Shown: positions 39,931 through 47,734 of the stretch, one piece after another
Layout: every line of letters begins with the position of its first letter
Numbering within the stretch: the first letter of the stretch is position 1
NCBI GenBank assembly: GCA_022772085.1
Contig: JALFBN010000003.1
Location: 62,001 to 126,000, forward strand
Direction: 5' to 3'
DNA length: 64,000 nt
Origin: Porphyromonas sp.
GTDB lineage: Bacteria; Bacteroidota; Bacteroidia; Bacteroidales; Porphyromonadaceae
The notes under the pieces: generated by a model
What the model was told of the DNA's origin: nothing
Database searches by the model: none
The model's input: the letters and a program-made list of their open reading frames with translations, nothing else
Position numbers and translations under genes: made by a program

Positions 39931-41499
39931 TTAATCTTCGAATACATCTAGGTCGTTACGCTCTTTGTCGTAGAACTTATAATCCAAAAATGCTATGCTT
40001 TGATCCTCTACCAACTTTAGACCTCGAGAATACTTCTTACGCCATCGAGAAAATATCGATGGAGAGAACATCTCGTGCCTCTGCAGGTAAGCAGCAACGT
40101 AGGGGTTTACATGCAAGTTGCACTGTCTTACATTATGTTTCTCTATGAGGTTAGCCACCTTTTGTTCTATCTGCTCTTCAAGCAATATAGAGGCTTGCAT
40201 CTTTCCTGTCCCCATGCAGGTGGGACAGGTCTCTTCTGTAAGTTCCGTAGTGGCTTCTCGTACTCTTTGTCGAGTAATCTGCATAACGCAAAATTTACTC
40301 AAGGGAAGGATGTTATGTCTCGCTCTATCCGTTTTCATGAGCGTTCTCATGTGGTCATAGAGTTGCTTGCAGTGTTGTGGATCATTCATATCAATGAAAT
40401 CCACTACTATAATACCTCCCATATCTCGCAGACGAAGTTGACGAGCCAATTCTTCTGCAGCGGATAGATTGACATCCAAAGCCGTATCTTCTTGAGCATT
40501 CGACTTTCTAGATCTATTTCCACTATTGACATCGACCACGTGCATAGCTTCAGTTTTTTCGATAATGAGATATGCACCACCCTTATATGTAACAGTGCGT
40601 CCAAAAAGGGACTTTACTTGACGCGTTACATCATAATGGTCAAATATAGGCTTACTGTCTCCGTAGTAGGATACGATATCCGTACTATCTGGGGCTATGG
40701 TTGAGATATAATCCTTTATAGCTCCATACATATCCTTATCGTTGATTGCAATCCCCGTATAAGTTGTTGCGCTGAATGTGTCTCGCAACAATCCCAAAGC
40801 TCTATTCGGCTCTGCACAAATAAGAGTGGGAGCCTTAGCTTTGGATAGTTTTTTTACACTGTCATTCCATCGATTCACGAGCCTATTGAGCTCTGCATGC
40901 AACTCCAAAGCCTTTTTACCAATAGCCGAGGTTCGGATAACCACGGTGAAGCCTTCGGGCTTGATGCTTTGGATCAAACTTTTGAGTCGCTTACTCTCCT
41001 CTTTCGATGCAATCTTCTTGGATACGGATACTTTATCCCCAAAGGGGAATAGAACCATGCTTCGTCCTGCTAAAGACAAAGTAGTACACAACCGAGCCCC
41101 CTTCGTAGAGATAGGTTCTTTGGTTACTTGTACCAATAGTTGCTGACCGGCTACCAAGGTATTCTCAATCCGACCTTCTCGAGGCAGACTCACCCCTGGA
41201 GCTACTTTTGTAAGCGGGGGAATTCCTTTGCCTTGAGCTATCATCTTTAGAAAGTTATCGGTAGCTCCAAACTCCATCCCCAAATCATAATAATGTAAGA
41301 AAGCGTCTTGGCCGGGTCCTATATCTACGAAAGCCGCATTAAGTCCTGGCATGATCTTCTTGACTCGGCCGAGGTAAATATCACCCACAGCGCAAGAAGA
41401 ATTGTTCTTCTCTCGCTGAAATTCGACGAGCTTACGATCCTCAAGAAGAGCCATAGCTACCTCCTGGGGTCGTACATCAATGATGAGCTGACTATCCAC
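39931..41499 (-). CDS. rng: Ribonuclease G/E family endoribonuclease
   Basis: Endonuclease for rRNA maturation and mRNA decay. The 522 residues match RNase G rather than the longer RNase E. The S1 domain is at about 36-120 (GDIYLGRVKKIMPGLNAAFVDIG), the DNase I-like catalytic core has the metal aspartates in MHVVDVNSGN (about 307) and GIIVVDFIDM (about 350), and the Zn-link CPTCMGTGK is near 410. A roughly 250-base leader with two hairpins precedes it, consistent with self-regulated message stability. Confidence 0.95.
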   Translation of the reverse strand: MDSQLIIDVRPQEVAMALLEDRKLVEFQREKNNSSCAVGDIYLGRVKKIMPGLNAAFVDIGPGQDAFLHYYDLGMEFGATDNFLKMIAQGKGIPPLTKVAPGVSLPREGRIENTLVAGQQLLVQVTKEPISTKGARLCTTLSLAGRSMVLFPFGDKVSVSKKIASKEESKRLKSLIQSIKPEGFTVVIRTSAIGKKALELHAELNRLVNRWNDSVKKLSKAKAPTLICAEPNRALGLLRDTFSATTYTGIAINDKDMYGAIKDYISTIAPDSTDIVSYYGDSKPIFDHYDVTRQVKSLFGRTVTYKGGAYLIIEKTEAMHVVDVNSGNRSRKSNAQEDTALDVNLSAAEELARQLRLRDMGGIIVVDFIDMNDPQHCKQLYDHMRTLMKTDRARHNILPLSKFCVMQITRQRVREATTELTEETCPTCMGTGKMQASILLEEQIEQKVANLIEKHNVRQCNLHVNPYVAAYLQRHEMFSPSIFSRWRKKYSRGLKLVEDQSIAFLDYKFYDKERNDLDVFED

Positions 41500-41560
41500 G
41501 TGCTTATTACTCTTTGCTTAGGTTATGACATAAAAATTGGCCGTATACGCCACTCTCTTT

Positions 41561-41605
41561 GTTGTTGCAGTATATCATGACGAAAAGTAGGCACTCCGCA
41601 ACAAC
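41561..41605 (-). promoter_or_regulatory. Leader hairpin 1 upstream of rng
   Basis: Perfect 8-base arms GTTGTTGC (41561-41568) and GCAACAAC (41598-41605) with a 29-base loop, within the untranslated stretch before rng. Possibly a processing or feedback structure. Confidence 0.35.
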
Positions 41606-41630
41606 AGGTCTTACTAGCCTTTGTTATCAC

Positions 41631-41673
41631 GCAAGAGGGGACTTTCCCAAATACACGGAAAAATCCCTCTTAC
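41631..41673 (-). promoter_or_regulatory. Leader hairpin 2 upstream of rng
   Basis: GCAAGAGGG (41631-41639) pairs with CCCTCTTAC (41665-41673), extended by a second short stem TTCCC/GGAA nearer the loop. It has no T-tract, so an RNase target or leader fold is more likely than a terminator. Confidence 0.38.
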
Positions 41674-41727
41674 GTAGCACTCTATTTTGTATGAGGTCTT
41701 TTCTGCAAGGCATTGTAGACCGAACAC

Positions 41728-41747
41728 CTCCAATTACGCAATTGGAG
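41728..41747 (-). terminator. Compact hairpin after the small basic protein gene
   Basis: Perfect 8-base arms CTCCAATT and AATTGGAG around a 4-base loop, starting 5 bases after the stop codon at 41752. No T run follows on the minus strand, so it may be a 3'-end stabiliser or processing signal instead. Confidence 0.4.
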
Positions 41748-41751
41748 TCGA

Positions 41752-41841
41752 TTACTTCTTCTTATGACGATTCTTCTTCAAACGTTTTTTGCGCTTGTGA
41801 GTCGCCATCTTGTGTCTTTTTCTCTTTTTACCACTTGGCAT
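41752..41841 (-). CDS. 29-residue mS38/COX24-like (DUF1713) ribosomal-type protein
   Basis: A very short, very basic protein starting MPSGKKRKRHKMATHKRKK and ending in KKNRHKKK. This matches the small proteins of Bacteroidetes annotated with the AURKAIP1/COX24 domain; relatives include mitochondrial ribosomal protein mS38 and actinobacterial bS22, so a place in the small ribosomal subunit is likely but inferred. The start is set by the M-P-S-G family N-terminus. Unlike nearly all neighbours it has an SD-like GGAGAA six bases away. It lies between the HU gene and rng. Confidence 0.85.
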   Translation of the reverse strand: MPSGKKRKRHKMATHKRKKRLKKNRHKKK

Positions 41842-41844
41842 ATC

Positions 41845-41850
41845 TTCTCC
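41845..41850 (-). promoter_or_regulatory. SD-like ribosome binding site of the 29-residue gene
   Basis: GGAGAA on the minus strand, with 3 bases between it and the ATG (5 from GGAG). Shine-Dalgarno sites are generally absent in this phylum, which makes this one notable. Confidence 0.5.
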
Positions 41851-41954
41851 AAATTTTAAAGGGTGAAACTTATTATTTATTGTAGTTTTAGGACGAAAAG
41901 CAGCTCATCACTCTCTTGGGGATCAGAGAGACTCTGAGACTCTTCCACCTTAAA

Positions 41955-42239
41955 TTACTTCTTATTATTATCAAGCATCTCAGAGAAAACCTTCGAAGGC
42001 TTGAAACTAGGGACATTGTGCTTGGGAATTACGATAGCTTCTTGCTTTGAGATATTGCGAGCAATCTTCTGGGCTCTTTCGCGAATAACAAAACTACCAA
42101 AACCTCTGAGATAGATATTATTACCCTGAGCCATTTCATCCTTTACGACCTCCATAAACGTCTCTACGACACGTAATACCTCATCTCGTTCTACTCCTGT
42201 TCTCTTAGCTATCTGAGCCACAAGATCTGCTTTTGTCAT
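41955..42239 (-). CDS. HU-family DNA-binding protein
   Basis: A 94-residue histone-like protein that bends and compacts DNA. The dimerisation helices (MTKADLVAQIAKRTGVERDEVLRVVETFMEVVKDEMAQG) are followed by RGFGSFVIRERAQKIARNISK, the beta arm with VIPKHNVPSFKPSK, and a short C-terminal helix, as in Bacteroidetes HU/IHF proteins. Whether it acts as HU or a sequence-specific IHF-like protein is undetermined. A putative promoter lies 47 bases upstream. Confidence 0.94.
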   Translation of the reverse strand: MTKADLVAQIAKRTGVERDEVLRVVETFMEVVKDEMAQGNNIYLRGFGSFVIRERAQKIARNISKQEAIVIPKHNVPSFKPSKVFSEMLDNNKK

Positions 42240-42285
42240 TATTCTTCGTATTTAATTATCTGATACTCTATATAGTTTCGGTTGG

Positions 42286-42293
42286 CAAAGATA
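42286..42293 (-). promoter_or_regulatory. Putative -7 box of the HU gene
   Basis: Minus-strand TATCTTTG fits TAnnTTTG, 47 bases before the HU ATG; no -33 box at normal spacing. Confidence 0.42.
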
Positions 42294-42393
42294 GCAATTT
42301 ATTTGCTTTAGGGCATAAGGATTTATGCACAAAACTTTGTTGGCGGGGATTTTTGCCTCTTATGTGATTAGTTCGGAATAAACTGCTCAACGG

Positions 42394-42444
42394 AAAAAAG
42401 CAAGAGGTGCATCGTCTCATAAAACAGAACAATACACCTCTTGC
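42394..42444 (-). terminator. Intrinsic terminator after the TonB receptor operon
   Basis: Perfect 10-base arms GCAAGAGGTG (42400-42409) and CACCTCTTGC (42435-42444); on the minus strand the hairpin is followed by TTTTTT. It sits 20 bases past the receptor stop and would end the T9SS-cargo/receptor transcript. Confidence 0.85.
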
Positions 42445-42463
42445 TATTTTCTTGCTTGTTGGA

Positions 42464-44668
42464 TTAGAAGTTATAGGAGACTGAAGCAGTAAAATTACGT
42501 CCGGGAGCCGATATACCCGAGCTATAATAGCGATAGCGCAGATCGGAAATATTTTCGATTCCTACGTTGAGCCACAGATTCGTACTCGCTCTATATTGAG
42601 CTTTTAGGTTGATAGTCATCCAAGATGGAGCATATACTTTGCCATTGGCATCAAGGGCATACATTTCAGTTTTTGTTTTTTCTTCTTCCGGCATATCGGA
42701 GTGATCACGCTTACCTTGAAAGAGAGTGTACAGTTCCATTTGAAATTTATCCAATGCGTAGGTAAGAGCAGCTTTTCCAAAAAAAGGTGCTGCGTGGCGC
42801 AAGGGGCTGTAGGTACCGCTTTCCAGTTCTTCTTTTCCTTGTTGCCAGTTGAGTTGCGTACTTAGTTCAAACCCCATGGGTAGATAGGCTTTGGCATTAA
42901 AGTGCAGTCCATAAACGTATGCAGCAGCAGTGTTTTGAATAGCAAGAACTTTTTGTTTCTCTCCCTTGAAGAAGATGCTGTCTTGACCATTGAATCGAAA
43001 ATCCCTGCGTACCATGGCATTGGAAATATGTGTGTAGTAGGCAGCCATTTCCATGCTGAGTACATTAGCAACCTTTTTGGAGATTGATGCCTCTATGCTA
43101 TGGGCATACTCGGATTTGAGGTTGGGATTGGGTACAACTACGCAGTTGGCTACAGATTCATAGAGTTTGTCCATATCATCTACATTAGGAGTACGAAATC
43201 CTCGAGAAGCGTTGAGAGAAAATTGCCAATCAGGTGCCAATCTCAAAGCGATCCCTATATTACCGGTAAGTGCACCTTTTCTATTGATTTGCCGAGGAGA
43301 GAAACTCAGCTCCATGTTATGGTTGCTGAAGTCGGCTTGGAGTTGATAAATGTTATAACGAATCCCGGCTTCTATATTCAGGGAAGATGAGTATTTGTAT
43401 ACAGCTTGCAAGTGAGCTGCGCCCGATTGCCAAATGGCTTGTGGGTATCGAGAAGGAGCTGCTTCTGTCTTCCCGGAGATAATGTCAGTAGCTTCTCCTT
43501 GAGAGTGTACATTGTTGCACACATACTCAGTGCCATAGTAGACAGCAACCGATTTCGATAGTGTTTTACTAAAGTCGGCATTGAAGGAGTAGGCATCCAC
43601 TTTCTCACGTGTTGTAGTTCTGATGTTTTTGTTCCATCCTCGATCTATTCGACTTTCTCCAAACCGTTGCACTCCAATCCGTAAGCATAATTGGTCATAA
43701 AACAATGTGCTGTCATTATGGGCCGCCGTCAGCTGATTGAGCATCCATGTTTGTGGCCCATATTTCCATTCCCCGTATCGGGGGATTCCTTTCCGAAGCC
43801 GTGTATGTCTGTCATATCGGTCATAATCGGAGGTCTCAGAGTAATGAAATGCATATTGCAGATCCCATGTATCGGATGGTTTGAAGCGAACTTTTTGCAT
43901 CAGATTAATTTGTGAGTACCCTGAAGGTGATTGCATCAGTGGATTGGGATTGTCTATAGCTATATCTTTGCCATCTTGCCGCTGTACTAAGAGTGGTTTG
44001 AGGTATTCTGTGGGACCATGACTCCCTTGTCTCAGGTCCCCAAAATGAAATGAGCTTATGCTGGACAAAAAAGCCCATTGACCACCTCCCACATTCACAT
44101 CGAAGTGCCCTGTGCGTTCATTGTTGGCAGAGGAATGACGCACTGTGGCACTTCCCGTGGCAAGCCACTGGTTCGTTTTCGAGAGTTGTGCCTGCTTGGT
44201 GGTGAAGCTCATTACTCCACCCATGGCATCACTTCCATAGCCCACGGAGCTGGGCCCGAAGAGTACCTCTGTCTTTTCCAATGAAAAGGGATCTATGGAG
44301 ATAACATTCTGCAGATTGCCCGATCTGAAGATAGCGGTGTTCATACGTATTCCATCAATGGCGTAGAGCAATCGGTTCGTGGCACAGCCCCGTATCATGG
44401 GACTTCCTCCACCTAATTGACTTTTCTGAATAAATACCTCTCCTGATATACCCAGCAAATCAGCAGTCGTCTGCGGGTTTTGAAATCTTGCCTGTTGGGG
44501 AGTGATGGCAATGATCCGTTGAGGAGACTCTTTTTTCGGTCGCTGCCAACGGAGGGCGGAAACCACAATTGGATCCAACTCAAGCTCAATACTGTCAGTA
44601 GGCATGGCAATTGCCGAACCACTCAAGAAGATGGAGAATGCCATTGCTCCGAATAGAACTTTTTTCAT
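42464..44668 (-). CDS. TonB-dependent outer-membrane receptor
   Basis: A 734-residue outer-membrane importer. The signal peptide is MKKVLFGAMAFSIFLSGSAI...; the plug domain spans about 40-160 with GCATNRLLYAIDGIRMN and SVGYGSDAMGGVMSF, and the 22-strand barrel runs to the C-terminal aromatic SYNF. FRTPNVDDMDKLYE and NPNLKSEYAHSIE match the barrel landmarks of heme/hemoglobin- or siderophore-type receptors; the ligand is a guess. No N-terminal carboxypeptidase-like domain and no SusD partner are present, so it is not a glycan SusC. It is last in an operon with two T9SS cargo genes. Confidence 0.92.
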   Translation of the reverse strand: MKKVLFGAMAFSIFLSGSAIAMPTDSIELELDPIVVSALRWQRPKKESPQRIIAITPQQARFQNPQTTADLLGISGEVFIQKSQLGGGSPMIRGCATNRLLYAIDGIRMNTAIFRSGNLQNVISIDPFSLEKTEVLFGPSSVGYGSDAMGGVMSFTTKQAQLSKTNQWLATGSATVRHSSANNERTGHFDVNVGGGQWAFLSSISSFHFGDLRQGSHGPTEYLKPLLVQRQDGKDIAIDNPNPLMQSPSGYSQINLMQKVRFKPSDTWDLQYAFHYSETSDYDRYDRHTRLRKGIPRYGEWKYGPQTWMLNQLTAAHNDSTLFYDQLCLRIGVQRFGESRIDRGWNKNIRTTTREKVDAYSFNADFSKTLSKSVAVYYGTEYVCNNVHSQGEATDIISGKTEAAPSRYPQAIWQSGAAHLQAVYKYSSSLNIEAGIRYNIYQLQADFSNHNMELSFSPRQINRKGALTGNIGIALRLAPDWQFSLNASRGFRTPNVDDMDKLYESVANCVVVPNPNLKSEYAHSIEASISKKVANVLSMEMAAYYTHISNAMVRRDFRFNGQDSIFFKGEKQKVLAIQNTAAAYVYGLHFNAKAYLPMGFELSTQLNWQQGKEELESGTYSPLRHAAPFFGKAALTYALDKFQMELYTLFQGKRDHSDMPEEEKTKTEMYALDANGKVYAPSWMTINLKAQYRASTNLWLNVGIENISDLRYRYYSSGISAPGRNFTASVSYNF

Positions 44669-44677
44669 ACGGTTTTA

Positions 44678-47600
44678 TTATGGTAAAATGAGAAGTTTTC
44701 CATTCTTCTTAAACTCATTGTTAGTGAGCATGAAGAAATAAATCCCGGGAGTAAGCCTGTCAGTAGCAATCTGTGTAGGCTGTTCAGCGTCTACCTCCTG
44801 TGTCTGTACGATAGTTCCGGTGGTATCGAAAAGTTGCCAAAGACAATTTTTGTGCATCCCTTGAGGGCGTAGTTCAATGTTTTGCCCACGGTTGGGCTTG
44901 TTGGTGGAGAGTACAATGTCACGTGCCAAGACTTCCAATCCGGGGAATCCGTTGGGTACAGCCTTGGTTCCCACAATCATGTTTTTGATTGTCTTGATGT
45001 CCGTTCCCTCAGTTGTAGTAACGCGAAGTGTAACATCGTAGCTCTGGTCTGCTTCGACCTTAACAATCGGGTTGCGTACCGATGGGTCAGAAATCGACAA
45101 CGGTTGGGGATTGAGGCTCCACTCCCATTGTGCTCCGTTTTGATTTACAATAGAGTAGCTGTCGAAATACAACTCGGCCTCTCCGGGAGTGTCGCCTTTG
45201 CCTACATTGAGGATAAGAGGTTGGGCAATGGGAGTAAAGCGATAGTCTGCCAAATTGCGTTGCCAAATCCCATTATTGGTAGCAATCCTTATTTTCCCCT
45301 CTTTGTAGAATGGTAACATACGGTTGATGGTGATGACGGGAGGCAATCCTTCGGAGTAGTCTTGCCATCCATCGCTAGTTTCGTCCCAGTATAAAACTCG
45401 CCCTCTTGTTGTGTTGTAGGAGTTGCCCAAGGAGCGATATACATTGCCTACAGCGTAAACGGCATTTTTTTCGTTTCCTGTGAGGAAGAAGCGATATACG
45501 AACAGCTTTTCTTCTGTGCCGTTGAGGGTCAGGTTTTTGTCCATTTTTTCCCAAGTAGTGCCGTTGTCTTTCGTCCTGAACATTCCCCCCGGGTCTCCGG
45601 AACTGAGCCAAATTTCATTTTCATTGCGCGGATGTACCGCCACTCGAGGTTTGTAAGAGTTTTTGATTTCTTCGGGGAGGTTTTTGTATGCTTCAAATGT
45701 TTGCCCACCATCTGCGGAACTGTACAGGTTGCCGGTAGTTGCCACGACTATTTTGTTCGGATTAGATCGGGAAATAACATGTGACGAAATAGGCTGATCA
45801 AAAGTATGTAGAGCCACGAAACTCTCTCCATCGTCTACAGTTTTCCACAGAGTACGGTATTCTTGGTCCCAACTGCCTTGGATGAGAAGGAAACTTTTGG
45901 CGTAGCGAGGGTCAAATTCAAAGCCTTGTCCATACTGTGTAGACTCGGCGGGATAGGTCCAAAAGTTGAGAAATGGAACAAAGTTGTCGGTCCATTGGTC
46001 GGGCATTACAACGTTCTCCGAATCTGAATAAGCGATCTTGCGCGGATTGCTCAAGAAGACGTATCCGGTGGCTCTCTCGCTCCCTTTCATGCTGATAGTA
46101 GCTCCGTTGTAGCGGTCCAGTTGGGACATGTTGCCGTTGTGATTGCGCCCGCCGACCATCACATCCTCATTCCATCCCTGATCAAATCCCCAGAGTTCGG
46201 AAGCATAAATGCCATTGATGCGAGCTTCCGCATGGTCGCCGAAAAAGTCTTTGGAATAGATAATCCCCCCATCGGTGGAGAGCCATGTGTCGTTTCCAAC
46301 GATTTGTATGTCTTGCATATCGCAGTGCAGGTCGAATGGACCATAATATCCTCCTTTATTGGTAATAGTGCTACCTCCATCCTCGGAACGATAAAACTGC
46401 AACAAGCCAAAAAGTATCTGTTCCGGGTCGTTTGGAGAGGCTGCTATCACCATGTCATAGTAACCTTGCCCTCCGGTTTTGTCTACAGATTCCATGCGCG
46501 TACCTATGTCTTGGTGCACGGTCCAGTTCTTACCTCCATCAGTACTTTTGTACAAGACGGGAGTTCCGGAGTAGAATGGCGGAGTGTTGGAGCTTCCGTT
46601 GTCGGCTTTGCATGCCAGAATATAGATGTAGTCTTTTCCCTGCTCTGCTGCTGAAAGCCCTATGCGACCACTAGCCAAAATGAAATCTTGTTGTGGCATG
46701 CACACTTCAAAGGTATTGCCCCCGTTACGACTTATTTGAAATACGGCTGCATTGTTCTTCTTGGCCAGCACGTAGATCACATTGGGATCGCCTGTTCGGT
46801 ACTTGATGTCGAAGCACTGTCCACTGTTGATTTGGCTCCACGATCTCCCATTATTGTTGGTTTTGAAAACACCCATATCGTTGCCGACGAGCATTTGTTG
46901 GTCATTGTCAGGATGGAATACGGCATCCCTTACCCTTGTCGAGTAGTTTTTGACTTGCGTTGGAGTTATATCTATCCAGCTATCGCCTCCATTGTCCGTC
47001 AGCCACAGGAAACTACCGGCTCCGACGAGTACCTTTTGCGGATTGGTGGGTGATACCTCCACCGAGGTAATCTCACCTCCGAGATAATAGTCTCCACCGG
47101 AGCAAGCCTTCCATGTAGAGCCCTTGTCTATAGACTTGAATATCATGCCGGTTTCAGTCCCGCAATATAGGACATCGGGGTGGCTTCGAGAGACCCCGAA
47201 ACGCTGTACATTGGCCTGCGCCGGAGAAGCTTGTTTGGTTTTCCAATCATAAGTCATAATTGGTGAGAGTACTTCCCAGCCGTTGGTTGTCGCTATTGTG
47301 TTTTGCGTTTTACGGTGTTTGAGTTCGATTTGTTTATTTACATCTTGAACAAAACTTCTAAATGAAGCATGTTCGGGCAGACGGATTCGACCATCGCGCA
47401 GTACAAAAGGGAGGTAACTTTTCTGCCATCGTCTGAAGTGGTTCACGATGGCCTTGGTGTGTGGAGTCTTACGACGGGCATCGGGATTCTGTTCGAGGTA
47501 CATTCTGAAAGAATCAACCATGGCATAGTAATTGACCTGTTCCACGTTTTCCAATTGCTCCATCCATTTTGGAGCTCCCATGGGAAGTGCTACCGGAGCG

Positions 47601-47692
47601 TAAGGTTTGTATTGTGTTGTTGGGGGAGTTTGCGCTGTTGCATAGCCCAAAAGAAGGGGGCAAAGGCACATCAGTAAAAGTTTATTTTTCAT
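44678..47692 (-). CDS. T9SS-exported Asp-box (BNR/sortilin-like) repeat protein, paralog 1
   Basis: A 1004-residue secreted protein. A signal peptide (about 1-20, ending TA-Q) is followed by an N-terminal segment shared with its neighbour (PMGAPKWMEQL...), then many Asp-box repeats of the S-x-D-x-G-x-x-W type (e.g. SIDKGSTWKAC, STDGGKNWTVHQ, TKDNGTTWEKM) that form a beta-propeller. A PKD-like domain is near 845-915 (SYDVTLRVTTTEG). The last 75 residues (LWQLFDTTGTIVQ...GIYFFMLTNN...KLLILP) are a type A T9SS sorting signal. Binding or glycosidase activity is unknown; no sialidase catalytic site was identified. Confidence 0.85.
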   Translation of the reverse strand: MKNKLLLMCLCPLLLGYATAQTPPTTQYKPYAPVALPMGAPKWMEQLENVEQVNYYAMVDSFRMYLEQNPDARRKTPHTKAIVNHFRRWQKSYLPFVLRDGRIRLPEHASFRSFVQDVNKQIELKHRKTQNTIATTNGWEVLSPIMTYDWKTKQASPAQANVQRFGVSRSHPDVLYCGTETGMIFKSIDKGSTWKACSGGDYYLGGEITSVEVSPTNPQKVLVGAGSFLWLTDNGGDSWIDITPTQVKNYSTRVRDAVFHPDNDQQMLVGNDMGVFKTNNNGRSWSQINSGQCFDIKYRTGDPNVIYVLAKKNNAAVFQISRNGGNTFEVCMPQQDFILASGRIGLSAAEQGKDYIYILACKADNGSSNTPPFYSGTPVLYKSTDGGKNWTVHQDIGTRMESVDKTGGQGYYDMVIAASPNDPEQILFGLLQFYRSEDGGSTITNKGGYYGPFDLHCDMQDIQIVGNDTWLSTDGGIIYSKDFFGDHAEARINGIYASELWGFDQGWNEDVMVGGRNHNGNMSQLDRYNGATISMKGSERATGYVFLSNPRKIAYSDSENVVMPDQWTDNFVPFLNFWTYPAESTQYGQGFEFDPRYAKSFLLIQGSWDQEYRTLWKTVDDGESFVALHTFDQPISSHVISRSNPNKIVVATTGNLYSSADGGQTFEAYKNLPEEIKNSYKPRVAVHPRNENEIWLSSGDPGGMFRTKDNGTTWEKMDKNLTLNGTEEKLFVYRFFLTGNEKNAVYAVGNVYRSLGNSYNTTRGRVLYWDETSDGWQDYSEGLPPVITINRMLPFYKEGKIRIATNNGIWQRNLADYRFTPIAQPLILNVGKGDTPGEAELYFDSYSIVNQNGAQWEWSLNPQPLSISDPSVRNPIVKVEADQSYDVTLRVTTTEGTDIKTIKNMIVGTKAVPNGFPGLEVLARDIVLSTNKPNRGQNIELRPQGMHKNCLWQLFDTTGTIVQTQEVDAEQPTQIATDRLTPGIYFFMLTNNEFKKNGKLLILP

Positions 47693-47734
47693 TGTGAAGT
47701 CAATTGTATGGGATATTTATAGTAAGTAAGATGA

